DNA from: Rariloculus sp963665575
Lineage (GTDB): Bacteria; Pseudomonadota; Gammaproteobacteria; Steroidobacterales; Rariloculaceae
Direction: 5' to 3'
Length of the DNA stretch: 64,000 nucleotides
Assembly (NCBI GenBank): GCA_963665575.2
Contig: CAXXDW010000005.1
Coordinates: 124,001-188,000 of the forward strand
Program-made: the position numbers and the translations under genes
The notes under the pieces: generated by a model
Told to the model about the DNA's origin: nothing
Database searches by the model: none
What the model saw: the letters and a program-made list of their open reading frames with translations, nothing else
Shown here: positions 24,901 through 33,352 of the stretch, piece by piece
How the letters are laid out: the number at the start of each line of letters is the position of its first letter
How positions within the stretch are numbered: position 1 is the first letter of the stretch

Positions 24901-25339
24901 GGAACTTCGAGCGCTTGTACGGGCCGATCATCTCGGCAAGCGTCACGGGCGTCTCTTCATCCGCCGGCGCCGCGCCTGAGCGCGAGCCGAGAACGGCGAC
25001 GCTCGAGGTATGGACCATTCGCTCGACACTCGATGCGGCAGCTGCTTCGAGCACGCGCACGGAGCCTTGTACGTTCGTTTCGTACATCGATTCGGCATCG
25101 GGCACCCAGAGCCTGTAGTCGGCCGCGACGTGCATGACGAAGCGGCAGCCGTCGACCGCGGCGCGCAATGATCCCGGATCGTTGAGATCGCCGCGGACGA
25201 TATCGACGGGTAGTCCTTTGAGGTTTCTGCAGTCGCTCGTCGCGCGTACGAATGCGCGCACGGGCCGCCTGTCTGCGAGAAGCTCGCGCACGACGGCGGC
25301 GCCGACAAACCCGTTTGCACCGGTCACGAGCGTGGTCAT
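24683..25339 (-). CDS. hpnA: Hopanoid-associated sugar epimerase HpnA, N-terminal part (frameshifted)
   Basis: The first about 150 residues are a classical extended short-chain dehydrogenase/epimerase: TGANGFVGAAVVREL (NAD-binding), VMHVAADYRLWVPD, HTSSVAVLG and the catalytic Tyr-x3-Lys in GPYKRSK. HpnA proteins are NAD(P)-dependent epimerase-like enzymes found in hopanoid clusters, thought to act on a sugar head group or squalene-derived intermediate; the exact reaction is unsettled. After GEQ the frame turns into arginine-rich nonsense and stops at 24683, while the neighbouring frame continues the protein. The ATG overlaps the hpnN stop (ATGA). Confidence 0.85.
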   Translation of the reverse strand: MTTLVTGANGFVGAAVVRELLADRRPVRAFVRATSDCRNLKGLPVDIVRGDLNDPGSLRAAVDGCRFVMHVAADYRLWVPDAESMYETNVQGSVRVLEAAAASSVERMVHTSSVAVLGSRSGAAPADEETPVTLAEMIGPYKRSKFLGEQGRTGSRRRTRIPPGHREPVDTDRTRRCQTHADRPYHCRCGERPDAGVRRHRSQHRARGRRRARSSARA

Positions 25340-27951
25340 CGATTCGCCTGAAGCTTGTAGAGCGCGGGCAGCAGGAGCAGCGTTGCCGCGAGGGTCACGG
25401 CCATGCCAAGCGTCAGCAGCTTGCCCATGCTGGCCATGCCGACATGCGACGAGAAGGCGAGATTGCCGAAGCTGGCGATGGTCGTGAGCCCGCTCGCAAG
25501 CACCGCACGCGGCGTGCTCGTGGCCAGCGGTTCACCGTCGGCCGGCGGTTCCGTACGCATCCTGTGGACCATGTGAATGCCGTTGTCGACCCCCACGCCG
25601 ACCAGCAGCGGCAGGGCGATGATGTTGGCGAAATTGAACGGGATGTCGAGCCAGACCGTAAGTCCCGCCGTCGTGCCGGCCGCGAACAGTATGGGCACGA
25701 GGACCAGCATGACATCGCGGCCACGCCGCAACAGCACCGCAAGCAACACCGTGACCATGACCAGTGCGTAGCTGAGCGCGAGCTGGAACGAGCGCACGGC
25801 CGTGGCCGATGCCTCCCGGAACACGACCGGCAATCCAGTGGCTGCGGGCACGATGCCGTGTACGGCTGCGACGAAACGTTCCGCCGCAGCGTTGTCGTTG
25901 ATGTTCTCGGACGGCACGATCTCGATGAGCTCGCGGCCGGTGCTGTCGATCCAGCGTTCGGTCAATTCCATGGGCAAGTCGCCGCGCTCGAAGGGCTGTG
26001 CCTCGAGGCTTGCCGCGAGACGCCGTAGTTGTTCGGGCAGATCTCCGATCAGGTCCTCGTCAAGCGTCGCCAGCAGCGGCGCGGCCGCGGATGCAGGCGT
26101 CGCGTCGACGATGTTGAGCAGCCGTTCGACCGCTTCCTGCAAGGCCTGCTCGGTGCCGCTTGGGCTCGCCGCGGCGGCGAGCGTGTCTGCGAGCGTCCCG
26201 AGGCCGCGGCGCAGCGTTTCGGGATCGGCCGGGGCCCTTGCGGCGTGGGCGAGACTCGTGCCCATGAAAAGGCCAATGTCCTCGATCAGCAGAGTCTTTT
26301 CGGTTTGTCCCGCGGGCAGGAGCGAATTGAAACTCATGATCTCGCGCACCTCCGGCAGTTGCGCGAGTTCGCTGGCCCAGCCCGCCGCCTCCGAGCGGTC
26401 CGCGGCGAGTGCGACCATGTTGAGCAGCGGCGCTTCGCTGTCCCTCGCGAGATCCTCGATCGCGAGGACGGATTCGGAGTCGGGGTCCCTCAGATGAATC
26501 GGGTTGTTGTCGAACGAGACGCGGGGCAGCGATCCGAGAGTCAGCGTGGCGACGAGGCATGCGACGATCAGGCTGGCTTTCGGATACCCCGTGAGTGCGC
26601 CGGCCAGGCGGCTTTCTTTCCAGTTGTGCGCGGCACCGCTCGATGCGGGCGTCACGAACGTCGCGACGAGCGCGGGCAGCAGGCTCAGGCTTGCGAACAG
26701 GCTCACGAACATTCCACTGCCCGAAATGAGCCCGAGTTCGGACACACCATCGAACGGGGTCGGAATGAACGCATAGAACGCGGCAGCGGTCGTCATGGTG
26801 CAGATCGCCAGCGATGCCCCGACGCCACGCGCGGTCTCGACGACGGCCCGCTCGACATCGGTTCCGGCGGCCGCGAGTTCCTTGAATCTCAGGCAGAAGT
26901 GCAGGAGAAAATCGACCCCGAGACCGATGTAGAGCACCGCGAAAGCCACGGAGATCAGGTTCAGATGGCCGACGGCAAGGGCAGCGAAGGACGCCGTCAC
27001 CGCAAGGCCACTGAGGAGCGTCACGAGAGAGATCGCGAGCAGCCGTGTCGAACGCAGCGCCCAGTAGAGCACGAGAGCAACGAGCACGAGCGCCATGAGG
27101 CCGGCGATGCCGGCACTGCGGCTCACGCTGAGAAGTTCCTCATGCTCCATCGCGAGCGTGCCGGTGACGCGCACCGTTGGCGCCTCACTGTCCGTGCCGC
27201 GCAATTCCCCGATCAGGGCTGCGAGCCTGTCGATGGCAGGCCCTGCGGCCTGAACGCGGCTGAAGTCGAGCGAAGGCCTGAGCAGTATGAGCCGCCTTGC
27301 TGCTGCCGCATCCTCGCCGCCGATGAGCGCTTGCCAGCCGATCCGGTAGCGTTCGCCAGCGCTTGCCGCATCGAGCGAACGGGCGATCTGCGCGAACAGC
27401 ACGTCAAGCTCCGCGGAGTCGCGGCCGCTGCTCGGCTGCGACGCCGCGACAAAATCCGTTACGACCTCGAGCAGTCCGCCGCCGTTGAACCGGTCCTCGA
27501 GCAGCCCGAACAGGGGCTGTGCCTCGGCCAGCCGATCGCTCAGGCGCTCAAGTTCCGGAACCGTGAGATAGAGCAAACCGTTGCGTTCGAAAAACTCGCC
27601 ATCGCCGGGCAGGAATACGGACGGGTAAAGATCGGGCTCCGCACGCAGGGCATCGGCCAGATCAGCGGCAAAGGCATCGGCGCGCGAGACGCTCGCGGTA
27701 TCGATGACCACTATGAGATTGCGGTCGCGGGAAGGGAAGCTCTCCCGGTACGCGATGAAATCCTGCCGCCAGGGGAGTTGCGGGGAAATCATGTCGGCCG
27801 TGTCGGTGCTGATGCCGAGGTCGCTGACCGCCTCGTGGATGCCGAGTCCGGCGAGTGCGATCCAGATCAGGATCGTGGTCTTGCGAAAGCCCAGGACCAG
27901 GCGGACCCAGGCCGCAAGCGCGTTGCCGATCCGGCCGCCGGGGCGGGTCAT
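25336..27951 (-). CDS. hpnN: Hopanoid transporter HpnN (RND/MMPL family)
   Basis: HpnN moves hopanoids from the inner to the outer membrane. The 871-residue protein has the RND/MMPL plan: a membrane helix near the N-terminus (TTILIWIALAGLGIHEAV), a large periplasmic loop, five helices (about 270-430, including YIGLGVDFLLHFCLRF), a second periplasmic loop, and a final helix group with LPLLVGVGVDNGIHMVHRM. The ATG at 27951 was preferred. A GTG at 27975 would overlap the hpnG stop (GTGA) and add eight residues, so coupling to hpnG is possible. The frame continues through hpnG without meaning. Confidence 0.88.
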   Translation of the reverse strand: MTRPGGRIGNALAAWVRLVLGFRKTTILIWIALAGLGIHEAVSDLGISTDTADMISPQLPWRQDFIAYRESFPSRDRNLIVVIDTASVSRADAFAADLADALRAEPDLYPSVFLPGDGEFFERNGLLYLTVPELERLSDRLAEAQPLFGLLEDRFNGGGLLEVVTDFVAASQPSSGRDSAELDVLFAQIARSLDAASAGERYRIGWQALIGGEDAAAARRLILLRPSLDFSRVQAAGPAIDRLAALIGELRGTDSEAPTVRVTGTLAMEHEELLSVSRSAGIAGLMALVLVALVLYWALRSTRLLAISLVTLLSGLAVTASFAALAVGHLNLISVAFAVLYIGLGVDFLLHFCLRFKELAAAGTDVERAVVETARGVGASLAICTMTTAAAFYAFIPTPFDGVSELGLISGSGMFVSLFASLSLLPALVATFVTPASSGAAHNWKESRLAGALTGYPKASLIVACLVATLTLGSLPRVSFDNNPIHLRDPDSESVLAIEDLARDSEAPLLNMVALAADRSEAAGWASELAQLPEVREIMSFNSLLPAGQTEKTLLIEDIGLFMGTSLAHAARAPADPETLRRGLGTLADTLAAAASPSGTEQALQEAVERLLNIVDATPASAAAPLLATLDEDLIGDLPEQLRRLAASLEAQPFERGDLPMELTERWIDSTGRELIEIVPSENINDNAAAERFVAAVHGIVPAATGLPVVFREASATAVRSFQLALSYALVMVTVLLAVLLRRGRDVMLVLVPILFAAGTTAGLTVWLDIPFNFANIIALPLLVGVGVDNGIHMVHRMRTEPPADGEPLATSTPRAVLASGLTTIASFGNLAFSSHVGMASMGKLLTLGMAVTLAATLLLLPALYKLQANR

Positions 27952-27971
27952 GTTCGGCGCTGCAAGGTCGG

Positions 27972-28694
27972 TCACGGCGCCGGCGAGAACTCGAAATCCG
28001 TACGGGCCAATCGATATGCTGCGGTCTTCAGCGCACGTTGCGCAGTACGGTGGCGGCGGGCAAGCAACGCGAGTACGGGCCACTGAGCGGGGCGCAGCAC
28101 CGCTGCGGCGACCGGTGCGATTCTGCGGTGTCCGCTGGAGTCGATCCACCCCGCGACACCGGCCGGCAAGGCATCGGCTGCGCAGTCCGCGACGACGCGT
28201 ATCGCCACGGCAGGCAGGCCCGCATCTGCAGCTACGGCTGCGATCGCCGCAGATTCCATGTCGACAGCGACGGCACCCGTGGCTTGCGCGGCCGCGCACT
28301 TGCGCTCCGGGGTGTCGAGCACGGTGTTGGCAGTTAGCAGCGGGCCTTCGTGGGTTGCAAGCTCCGAACCGATGGCATCGACGATTCGTTTTCTCCAGCC
28401 GTAGTCCGTTGCAAGCGTTTCACCGCTCGGAAGGATGATCCGGTCCGGGACGACGGCCGTGCCGGATTGCAGATGTGGCTCAAGCCCGCCCGCCAGACCG
28501 AGCGACACCAATGCATCGGCACCGGATTCAGCGACGGCGCGCGCCGCGGCTGCAGCGTTCTTGCGACCGGGACCGCTCTGCTTCAGCACCAGCATGGCCA
28601 TGCGCTCGCCGGCAAACCCGGCTTCGACTGCAACGCGTTCCGATGCGAGCGCGACGATGATCGCGATGACGGGCCGTGGCGGATCGGCTGTCAT
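27972..28694 (-). CDS. hpnG: Hopanoid-associated phosphorylase HpnG
   Basis: HpnG releases adenine from adenosylhopane to give ribosylhopane (or its phosphate), the step after HpnH. The 240-residue protein has the nucleoside phosphorylase/nucleosidase fold: SLGLAGGLEPHLQSG, TANTVLDTPERK, and VAVDMESAAIAAVA with the MES motif that binds the ribose. Its stop overlaps a potential GTG start of hpnN. It follows the squalene synthase gene by 18 bases. Confidence 0.88.
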   Translation of the reverse strand: MTADPPRPVIAIIVALASERVAVEAGFAGERMAMLVLKQSGPGRKNAAAAARAVAESGADALVSLGLAGGLEPHLQSGTAVVPDRIILPSGETLATDYGWRKRIVDAIGSELATHEGPLLTANTVLDTPERKCAAAQATGAVAVDMESAAIAAVAADAGLPAVAIRVVADCAADALPAGVAGWIDSSGHRRIAPVAAAVLRPAQWPVLALLARRHRTAQRALKTAAYRLARTDFEFSPAP

Positions 28695-28712
28695 GGATCC
28701 GCTCCAGTCGTG

Positions 28713-29831
28713 TCAGGCGCGCGCCTCGCCGGTTTCCGCGCCACGCGGCGTCCCGTCGCGGCCAGTCAGCGGGGCGTTTGCGAGCGGCAGGCCGTCGGCG
28801 GCGCGATCGAACATGATCCTGAGCGCGCGATTGCTCATGAGCGTCATGTTTGTCGTCACTACGGTGGCCTTGACGGTACGGCGGGAAACCTTGACTTCGG
28901 CTCCAGCGGTGAACGAGGGATTGCGATGAATCTTGCGCAGCGTCAGGACGGCGAGGCCGATGGCCCACAGACAGAACCTGCGGATGCCGATCTCGCGCTT
29001 CGGGATCAGGCAGGTGTAATTGAGCGCGTTGCGCAAATGGCCATGCGCAACGCCGACGAGTTCATTCAGACCCTGCGTGAACGCTTCGGACCGGTGATGT
29101 TCCTCGAGCAGCTCCAGTCTGAATTCGCCATTGCCGAACACCGACCGCGGCAGCCAGCAGGTGTCCGCCTGCCGGTCGTCCCAGATGTCCTTGAGAATGT
29201 TCGTCATCTGCAGCCCCTGGCCGAATGACACGGCAAGCTGCATCATCTGCTCGCGACGGTCGCGCAAGTCCGGGCAATGCAGGCAAAAGAGTTCGGTGAG
29301 CATTTCACCCACGACCCCGGCGACGAAATAGCAATACCTGGCCATTTCGTCGAGATCTTCGAGGCCGCGCAAGCCCTTGTTGCGCTGAAACTCCGGCATG
29401 CCGGAGCACATGATGCGCACGCAGCGCGTGAGCGCCGCACGCTCGTCAGCGGAAAAGCTGTGCGTAACGCGAATGACTTTCCCGGTGTTCTCGATCAGTT
29501 TTCGTTCGTCGGCGAGCACACGCGACGAGAGCAGCGGCAGAAGGTCGTCGGCGAAGGGGCGGGCGGGCTCGCTGCCGTCGACGACCGCGACGAACCGTTC
29601 GTGAAAGTCCGATTTCTGGACGTTGTCGAGCCCCGTGTCGTCCTCGATGGTGTCGGCGATCCGGCACAGCAGATACGCATTCGTGACAACGTCTGCGAGC
29701 TTGTCCGGCAGTACGGGAATGGTCAGGGCAAAGGTCCGGGATACCCCCGGGAGAATGTCGGACTGATACGCGAAATCGGTCGGTTCAGCCGGACTTCGCC
29801 GGCTCGATCCGGGCTTTACGAACGCGTGCAC
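28713..29831 (-). CDS. sqs: Squalene synthase (squalene/phytoene synthase family)
   Basis: This enzyme couples two farnesyl diphosphates head to head. Motifs are ILPGVSRTFALTIPVLP, the first Asp-rich site RIADTIEDD, GEMLTELFC and the second site ILKDIWDDRQAD. FALTIP and the C-terminal VVTTNMTLMSNRALRIMFDR make a one-enzyme NADPH-dependent squalene synthase more likely than the HpnC/HpnD/HpnE route. No hpnC or hpnE is present nearby. Start is uncertain: GTG at 29831 gives 372 residues; ATG at 29867 gives 384 but shares its bases with the ispA start on the other strand. It heads the hopanoid/mevalonate operon. Confidence 0.85.
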   Translation of the reverse strand: MHAFVKPGSSRRSPAEPTDFAYQSDILPGVSRTFALTIPVLPDKLADVVTNAYLLCRIADTIEDDTGLDNVQKSDFHERFVAVVDGSEPARPFADDLLPLLSSRVLADERKLIENTGKVIRVTHSFSADERAALTRCVRIMCSGMPEFQRNKGLRGLEDLDEMARYCYFVAGVVGEMLTELFCLHCPDLRDRREQMMQLAVSFGQGLQMTNILKDIWDDRQADTCWLPRSVFGNGEFRLELLEEHHRSEAFTQGLNELVGVAHGHLRNALNYTCLIPKREIGIRRFCLWAIGLAVLTLRKIHRNPSFTAGAEVKVSRRTVKATVVTTNMTLMSNRALRIMFDRAADGLPLANAPLTGRDGTPRGAETGEARA

Positions 29832-29865
29832 CGTACAGAATGTTTCGGTGTTAGGATGGCCTGCC

Positions 29866-30780
29866 ATGATAGCACGAGCCCCGCTGGACAACGTGTTCGG
29901 TGACCGCCTCGAAACGTACCGGGAACGCGTCAACCGCCGGCTCGCACAAGCGCTTTCAAACGGCGACGGCACCCCGCGGCGGCTACGCGCGGCCATGGAA
30001 TATTCCGTGCTTGGCGCCGGCAAACGGATCCGGCCGCTGCTCGCTTACGCGTCGGGAGAACTTGCCGGCGTCGCTGCCGAATCCGTCGATGCGATCGCGG
30101 CGTCCGTCGAACTCGTCCATGCCTATTCCCTGGTCCACGACGACCTGCCGGCGATGGACGACGACGATCTCAGGCGCGGCCGTCCGACGACGCACCGGCA
30201 GTTCGATGAGGCGACGGCCATATTGGCCGGCGATGCGCTGCAGGCGCTGGCGTTCGAGACGCTGAGCGCGGATGACGTGCTGGCATCGCACCCCGCCGCC
30301 GCGCGGCTGGAGGTCGTAGCCTGGCTCGCACGCGCCGCGGGTCCTGCGGGCATGGTCGGCGGCCAGAGTCTCGACATGGAAGCGGAGGGCCGGCGCGCTG
30401 GCGAAGCCGCGCTCGAGAACATTCACCGCCGCAAGACCGGGGCGCTGCTGCGCGCCTCGATCATGATGCCGAGTGTACTCGCAGACATGCCGGCCGAGGC
30501 GCGCGACAAACTCGATGCATTCTCTCGAGACCTTGGCCTCGTGTTTCAGATTCGCGACGACCTGCTCGAGGTCGAGCAGGACACCGCGACGCTCGGCAAG
30601 AGCGCGGGCAGCGACCGGGCCAACGACAAGTCGACGTATCCTGCGGTGCTCGGCGTCGATGGCGCGCGCGCGCGCGCCGATGAACTCCACAGGCACGCGA
30701 GCGCCATGCTTGAATCGCTCGGCCCCGGCGCCGACGGTCTGGCGTGGCTTGCGAATTTCATTCTGAGGCGTTCGAGCTGA
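29866..30780 (+). CDS. ispA: Farnesyl diphosphate synthase (geranyltranstransferase)
   Basis: IspA condenses dimethylallyl diphosphate with two isopentenyl diphosphates to farnesyl diphosphate, substrate of the divergent squalene synthase. The 304-residue protein has GAGKRIRPLLAY, the first Asp-rich motif DDLPAMDDDD with the following LRRGRPTTH, KTGALLRASIMMPSVLA, and the second Asp-rich motif FQIRDDLLEVEQD. These are typical of short-chain bacterial prenyl transferases. ATG at 29866 follows GGTGTTAGGATGG with AGGA at about nine bases. The gene is divergent from squalene synthase with almost no space between, so the two promoters must lie inside the opposite coding region. Confidence 0.92.
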   Translation: MIARAPLDNVFGDRLETYRERVNRRLAQALSNGDGTPRRLRAAMEYSVLGAGKRIRPLLAYASGELAGVAAESVDAIAASVELVHAYSLVHDDLPAMDDDDLRRGRPTTHRQFDEATAILAGDALQALAFETLSADDVLASHPAAARLEVVAWLARAAGPAGMVGGQSLDMEAEGRRAGEAALENIHRRKTGALLRASIMMPSVLADMPAEARDKLDAFSRDLGLVFQIRDDLLEVEQDTATLGKSAGSDRANDKSTYPAVLGVDGARARADELHRHASAMLESLGPGADGLAWLANFILRRSS

Positions 30781-30803
30781 ACGGCTCGCTCCGCCGAGGG
30801 TGG

Positions 30804-30865
30804 CGGGGAGTTGCACTACCCGTCGCTTGAGACAGGCGGTAAATTACGTCCATGCGGGCGCGGCG
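30804..30865 (+). repeat. Half-copy of the palindromic intergenic repeat
   Basis: The sequence TTGCACTACCCGTCGCTTGA at 30811-30830, followed by GACAGGCGGTAAATTACGTC, matches the arm and inner part of the element at 6856-6965 (read on its minus strand) with scattered differences. It sits in the 93-base gap between the converging ispA and apt genes and contains no gene. This is the third arm-like copy in the window, which supports a dispersed repeat family. Confidence 0.65.
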
Positions 30866-30873
30866 TGCGCGCG

Positions 30874-31398
30874 TTATCGGAAACTCAGGAGGCTGACGAC
30901 GGGAACGTCGCCCAGCGTCTTGCGTCCGTTCAGGGCCGACAGCTCCACCACGAACAGACACTTGGCAACGATGCCCTGTTGCTGACGGACGAGCCTCACG
31001 GTGGCCGAGGCCGTTCCGCCCGTGGCGAGGAGGTCGTCAACGATCAGGTAGCGGCCGCTCGGCTCGATCGCATCGGTGTGGACCTCGAGGTGATCGTGGC
31101 CGTACTCGAGTTCGTAGCGGATGCTGATGGCGTCGCGCGGCAGCTTGCCCTTCTTGCGCACGAGCTGTAGCGGCAGGCCGAGACGGTGCGCTAGCGCGGC
31201 GCCGAAAATGAAGCCCCTCGACTCGATGGCCAGGATGCCGTCGGCATGGACGCCCCTTGCCTGCTCGGCAAGCGCATCGATCGTCGCGCTGAAACCGGCG
31301 GGGTGCGCGAGCAGCGGAGTGATGTCGCGGAACACGATCCCCGGTTTCGGAAAGTCGGGGACGGCACGGATCAACGACCGGACTTCACTGAGCGTCAT
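30874..31398 (-). CDS. apt: Adenine phosphoribosyltransferase
   Basis: Apt salvages adenine to AMP using PRPP. The 174-residue protein shows IRAVPDFPKPGIVFRDITPL at the N-terminus, ESRGFIFGAALAHRLGLPL, RKKGKLP, and the PRPP loop IVDDLLATGGTA. The start was set at MTLSEV because the upstream 21 residues are not conserved-looking. It is convergent with ispA. In hopanoid-making cells Apt could recycle adenine released by HpnG; this is inference only. Confidence 0.92.
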   Translation of the reverse strand: MTLSEVRSLIRAVPDFPKPGIVFRDITPLLAHPAGFSATIDALAEQARGVHADGILAIESRGFIFGAALAHRLGLPLQLVRKKGKLPRDAISIRYELEYGHDHLEVHTDAIEPSGRYLIVDDLLATGGTASATVRLVRQQQGIVAKCLFVVELSALNGRKTLGDVPVVSLLSFR

Positions 31399-31451
31399 GG
31401 GGGTATCGGATTGCTGGAACCGGGGCGGCTGGGCGACAATGCCGCGCGCGA

Positions 31452-32720
31452 ATGGTAGCAAAACGCCGTAATTTGCAGATGAACCTCGGCGGTCTTGGCG
31501 TCAAGGCCGGTGTCGGCGCGCTGAACTCGGGCGGCAAGGTGCTGCGCAGTGCCGGCTTCGATCCGCCTGCGCTCGATCGCGAGTCGCTCGAACGCGCCGC
31601 GCGGCGGCGAACCGGCCTCGACGACCTTGGGGACTGGCCGATCGATGAGCCGTTCGCGCGCCTGCTCGAGTCTTATCGAAACGAAGCCCGTCTTTCGACG
31701 CTCGGACGCGTCACGGTCCGGGAACTCCTTGTCAGCCTGTTCGAGCAGTTGCTGTACCTGGAGGCCGAGCGCGCCCGATCACCGGGCATCGCCAACGACG
31801 CCATCGTGGCTCCGGTGTTCGTCGTCGGCCTGCCGCGCACGGGCACGACGCTGCTGCATGGCTTGCTGAGCGCCGATCCCGCCAGCCGTGCGCCGCGGAC
31901 CTGGGAGGTCATGTACCCCGCCGCTCATCCGAACGATGCCGGGGGCATTGCGCGCGCTCGTCGCCAGACCGCGGTGCGGCTCGCCCTGGCCGACCACCTC
32001 GTGCCGGAGTTCATGAAGATTCACGCGATTGCGGCGGATCTGCCCCAGGAGTGCATTGCCATCACCGCGCAGGTATTCGCGAGCATCCAGTTTCATACCA
32101 CCCACAATGTTCCTTCCTACGAGGACTGGTTCGAGCGTGAGGGCCAGGAGCTCGCCTACGCCTACCACCGCCGCGTGCTACAGCATCTGCAGGTCCGCGG
32201 GCCGGCCGGCCGCTGGGTGCTCAAGGCGCCCGGGCACCTCTTTGGGCTTCAGGCTCTGCTCGGCCGATACCCCGACGCGCGGATCATCCAGACCCACCGC
32301 GATCCGCTGCGTGCTCTCCCGTCGATGGCCAGTCATGCGACGGTACTGCGGCGCGCCTTCAGCGATCGTGTCGATCCTGCCGAGGTTGCCGCAGACTGGA
32401 CGGCCCGCTGGGCAGGCGCACTTGAGAACTTCCTCGACGTTCGCAACGGTGCACCGGCGGAGCGCTTTCTCGACGTCAGCTATGAAGATATCGCTGCGGC
32501 GCCGCTTGCGACGGTCGAACGGATCTACGGCTTTCTCGGCTGGAGGTGGAACGAGCAGGCGCGCGCGGCGATGGCAGGATTCCTCAGCGCGAATCCCAGG
32601 AACAAGCACGGCAAGCACCGCTACACGCTGGCGCAGTACGGGCTTGATCGCGATACCGAAGTCGATCGCTTTCGCGACTACTGCGAGCGCTTCGATATCG
32701 CCGTGCGGGGCGACGGCTGA
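31452..32720 (+). CDS. Sulfotransferase-family protein
   Basis: The 422-residue soluble protein carries the PAPS-binding 5' phosphosulfate loop FVVGLPRTGTTLLHGLLS (residues about 122-139), TWEVMYPA, and a 3' phosphate-binding region (IIQTHRDPLRALPSMAS). Near the end is PRNKHGKHRYTLAQYGL, as in the large sulfotransferase family common in gammaproteobacteria. The acceptor is unknown. ATG at 31452 is followed by another ATG at 31479; neither has a good ribosome site. It is divergent from apt and is followed by cobU, with no evident shared role. Confidence 0.8.
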   Translation: MVAKRRNLQMNLGGLGVKAGVGALNSGGKVLRSAGFDPPALDRESLERAARRRTGLDDLGDWPIDEPFARLLESYRNEARLSTLGRVTVRELLVSLFEQLLYLEAERARSPGIANDAIVAPVFVVGLPRTGTTLLHGLLSADPASRAPRTWEVMYPAAHPNDAGGIARARRQTAVRLALADHLVPEFMKIHAIAADLPQECIAITAQVFASIQFHTTHNVPSYEDWFEREGQELAYAYHRRVLQHLQVRGPAGRWVLKAPGHLFGLQALLGRYPDARIIQTHRDPLRALPSMASHATVLRRAFSDRVDPAEVAADWTARWAGALENFLDVRNGAPAERFLDVSYEDIAAAPLATVERIYGFLGWRWNEQARAAMAGFLSANPRNKHGKHRYTLAQYGLDRDTEVDRFRDYCERFDIAVRGDG

Positions 32721-32753
32721 GGCCGCGTTCGGCAACGGTCGGACGTGCTCCCC

Positions 32754-33278
32754 ATGCAGACGGCACTCATCATCGGCGGCGCACGGTCCGGCAAGAGTCG
32801 CCGCGCACTCGAACTCGCCGGGCAATTGCCGGGACAGGATTCCGGACACAGGGTTTTCATTGCGACGGCGGAGCCGTCGGATGAGGAGGTGGCGCGGCGC
32901 ATCGAGCGCCATCGGGCGGATCGCGGCACCGACTTCGGGACGATCGAAGCCCCCGTCGAACTTGTGGCGGCGCTCGAGGGAGCCTCGGCCCCCGATTGCG
33001 TCGTGGTGGTCGATTGCCTGACGCTGTGGCTTTCCAACCTGATGCATTACGAGCATGACGTCGGCGCTCACACGGCGGCACTCGTGCGATTCCTCGATGC
33101 CCCGCCCGGTCCCGTGATCCTCGTCTCCAACGAAGTGGGCACCGGGCTCGTGCCGACGACAGCCCTCGGCCGCGCCTTCCGGGACGCGCAGGGCAGCCTG
33201 AACCAGGCGGTCGCCGCGGTATGTCAGCGAGTCGAGCTCATGGTCGCAGGGTTGCCGGTGACGGTGAAGTCCCGCTAA
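32754..33278 (+). CDS. cobU: Adenosylcobinamide kinase / adenosylcobinamide-phosphate guanylyltransferase
   Basis: CobU phosphorylates adenosylcobinamide and then attaches GMP, preparing it for joining to the lower ligand. The 174-residue protein starts MQTALIIGGARSGKSRRA with the P-loop, and has IATAEPSDEEVARRIERH with the guanylate-accepting His region, VDCLTLWLSNLM, and SNEVGTGLVP. ATG at 32754 gives the standard N-terminus; a GTG three codons upstream is the alternative. It is convergent with the btu transport operon and complements CobT, CobS and CobC encoded 5 kb away. Confidence 0.92.
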   Translation: MQTALIIGGARSGKSRRALELAGQLPGQDSGHRVFIATAEPSDEEVARRIERHRADRGTDFGTIEAPVELVAALEGASAPDCVVVVDCLTLWLSNLMHYEHDVGAHTAALVRFLDAPPGPVILVSNEVGTGLVPTTALGRAFRDAQGSLNQAVAAVCQRVELMVAGLPVTVKSR

Positions 33279-33352
33279 CAAGTCCCCGGCGCTGGCCGGC
33301 GGCAAGTCGCGTCACGAGCTCTCGCGAGAACCACAGGCCGCACCACCGCGCG

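Noticed and set aside
28713..29831. HpnD (presqualene diphosphate synthase)
   Set aside because: HpnD normally occurs with HpnC and HpnE, which are absent nearby; the FALTIP motif and C-terminal region fit one-step squalene synthase better.
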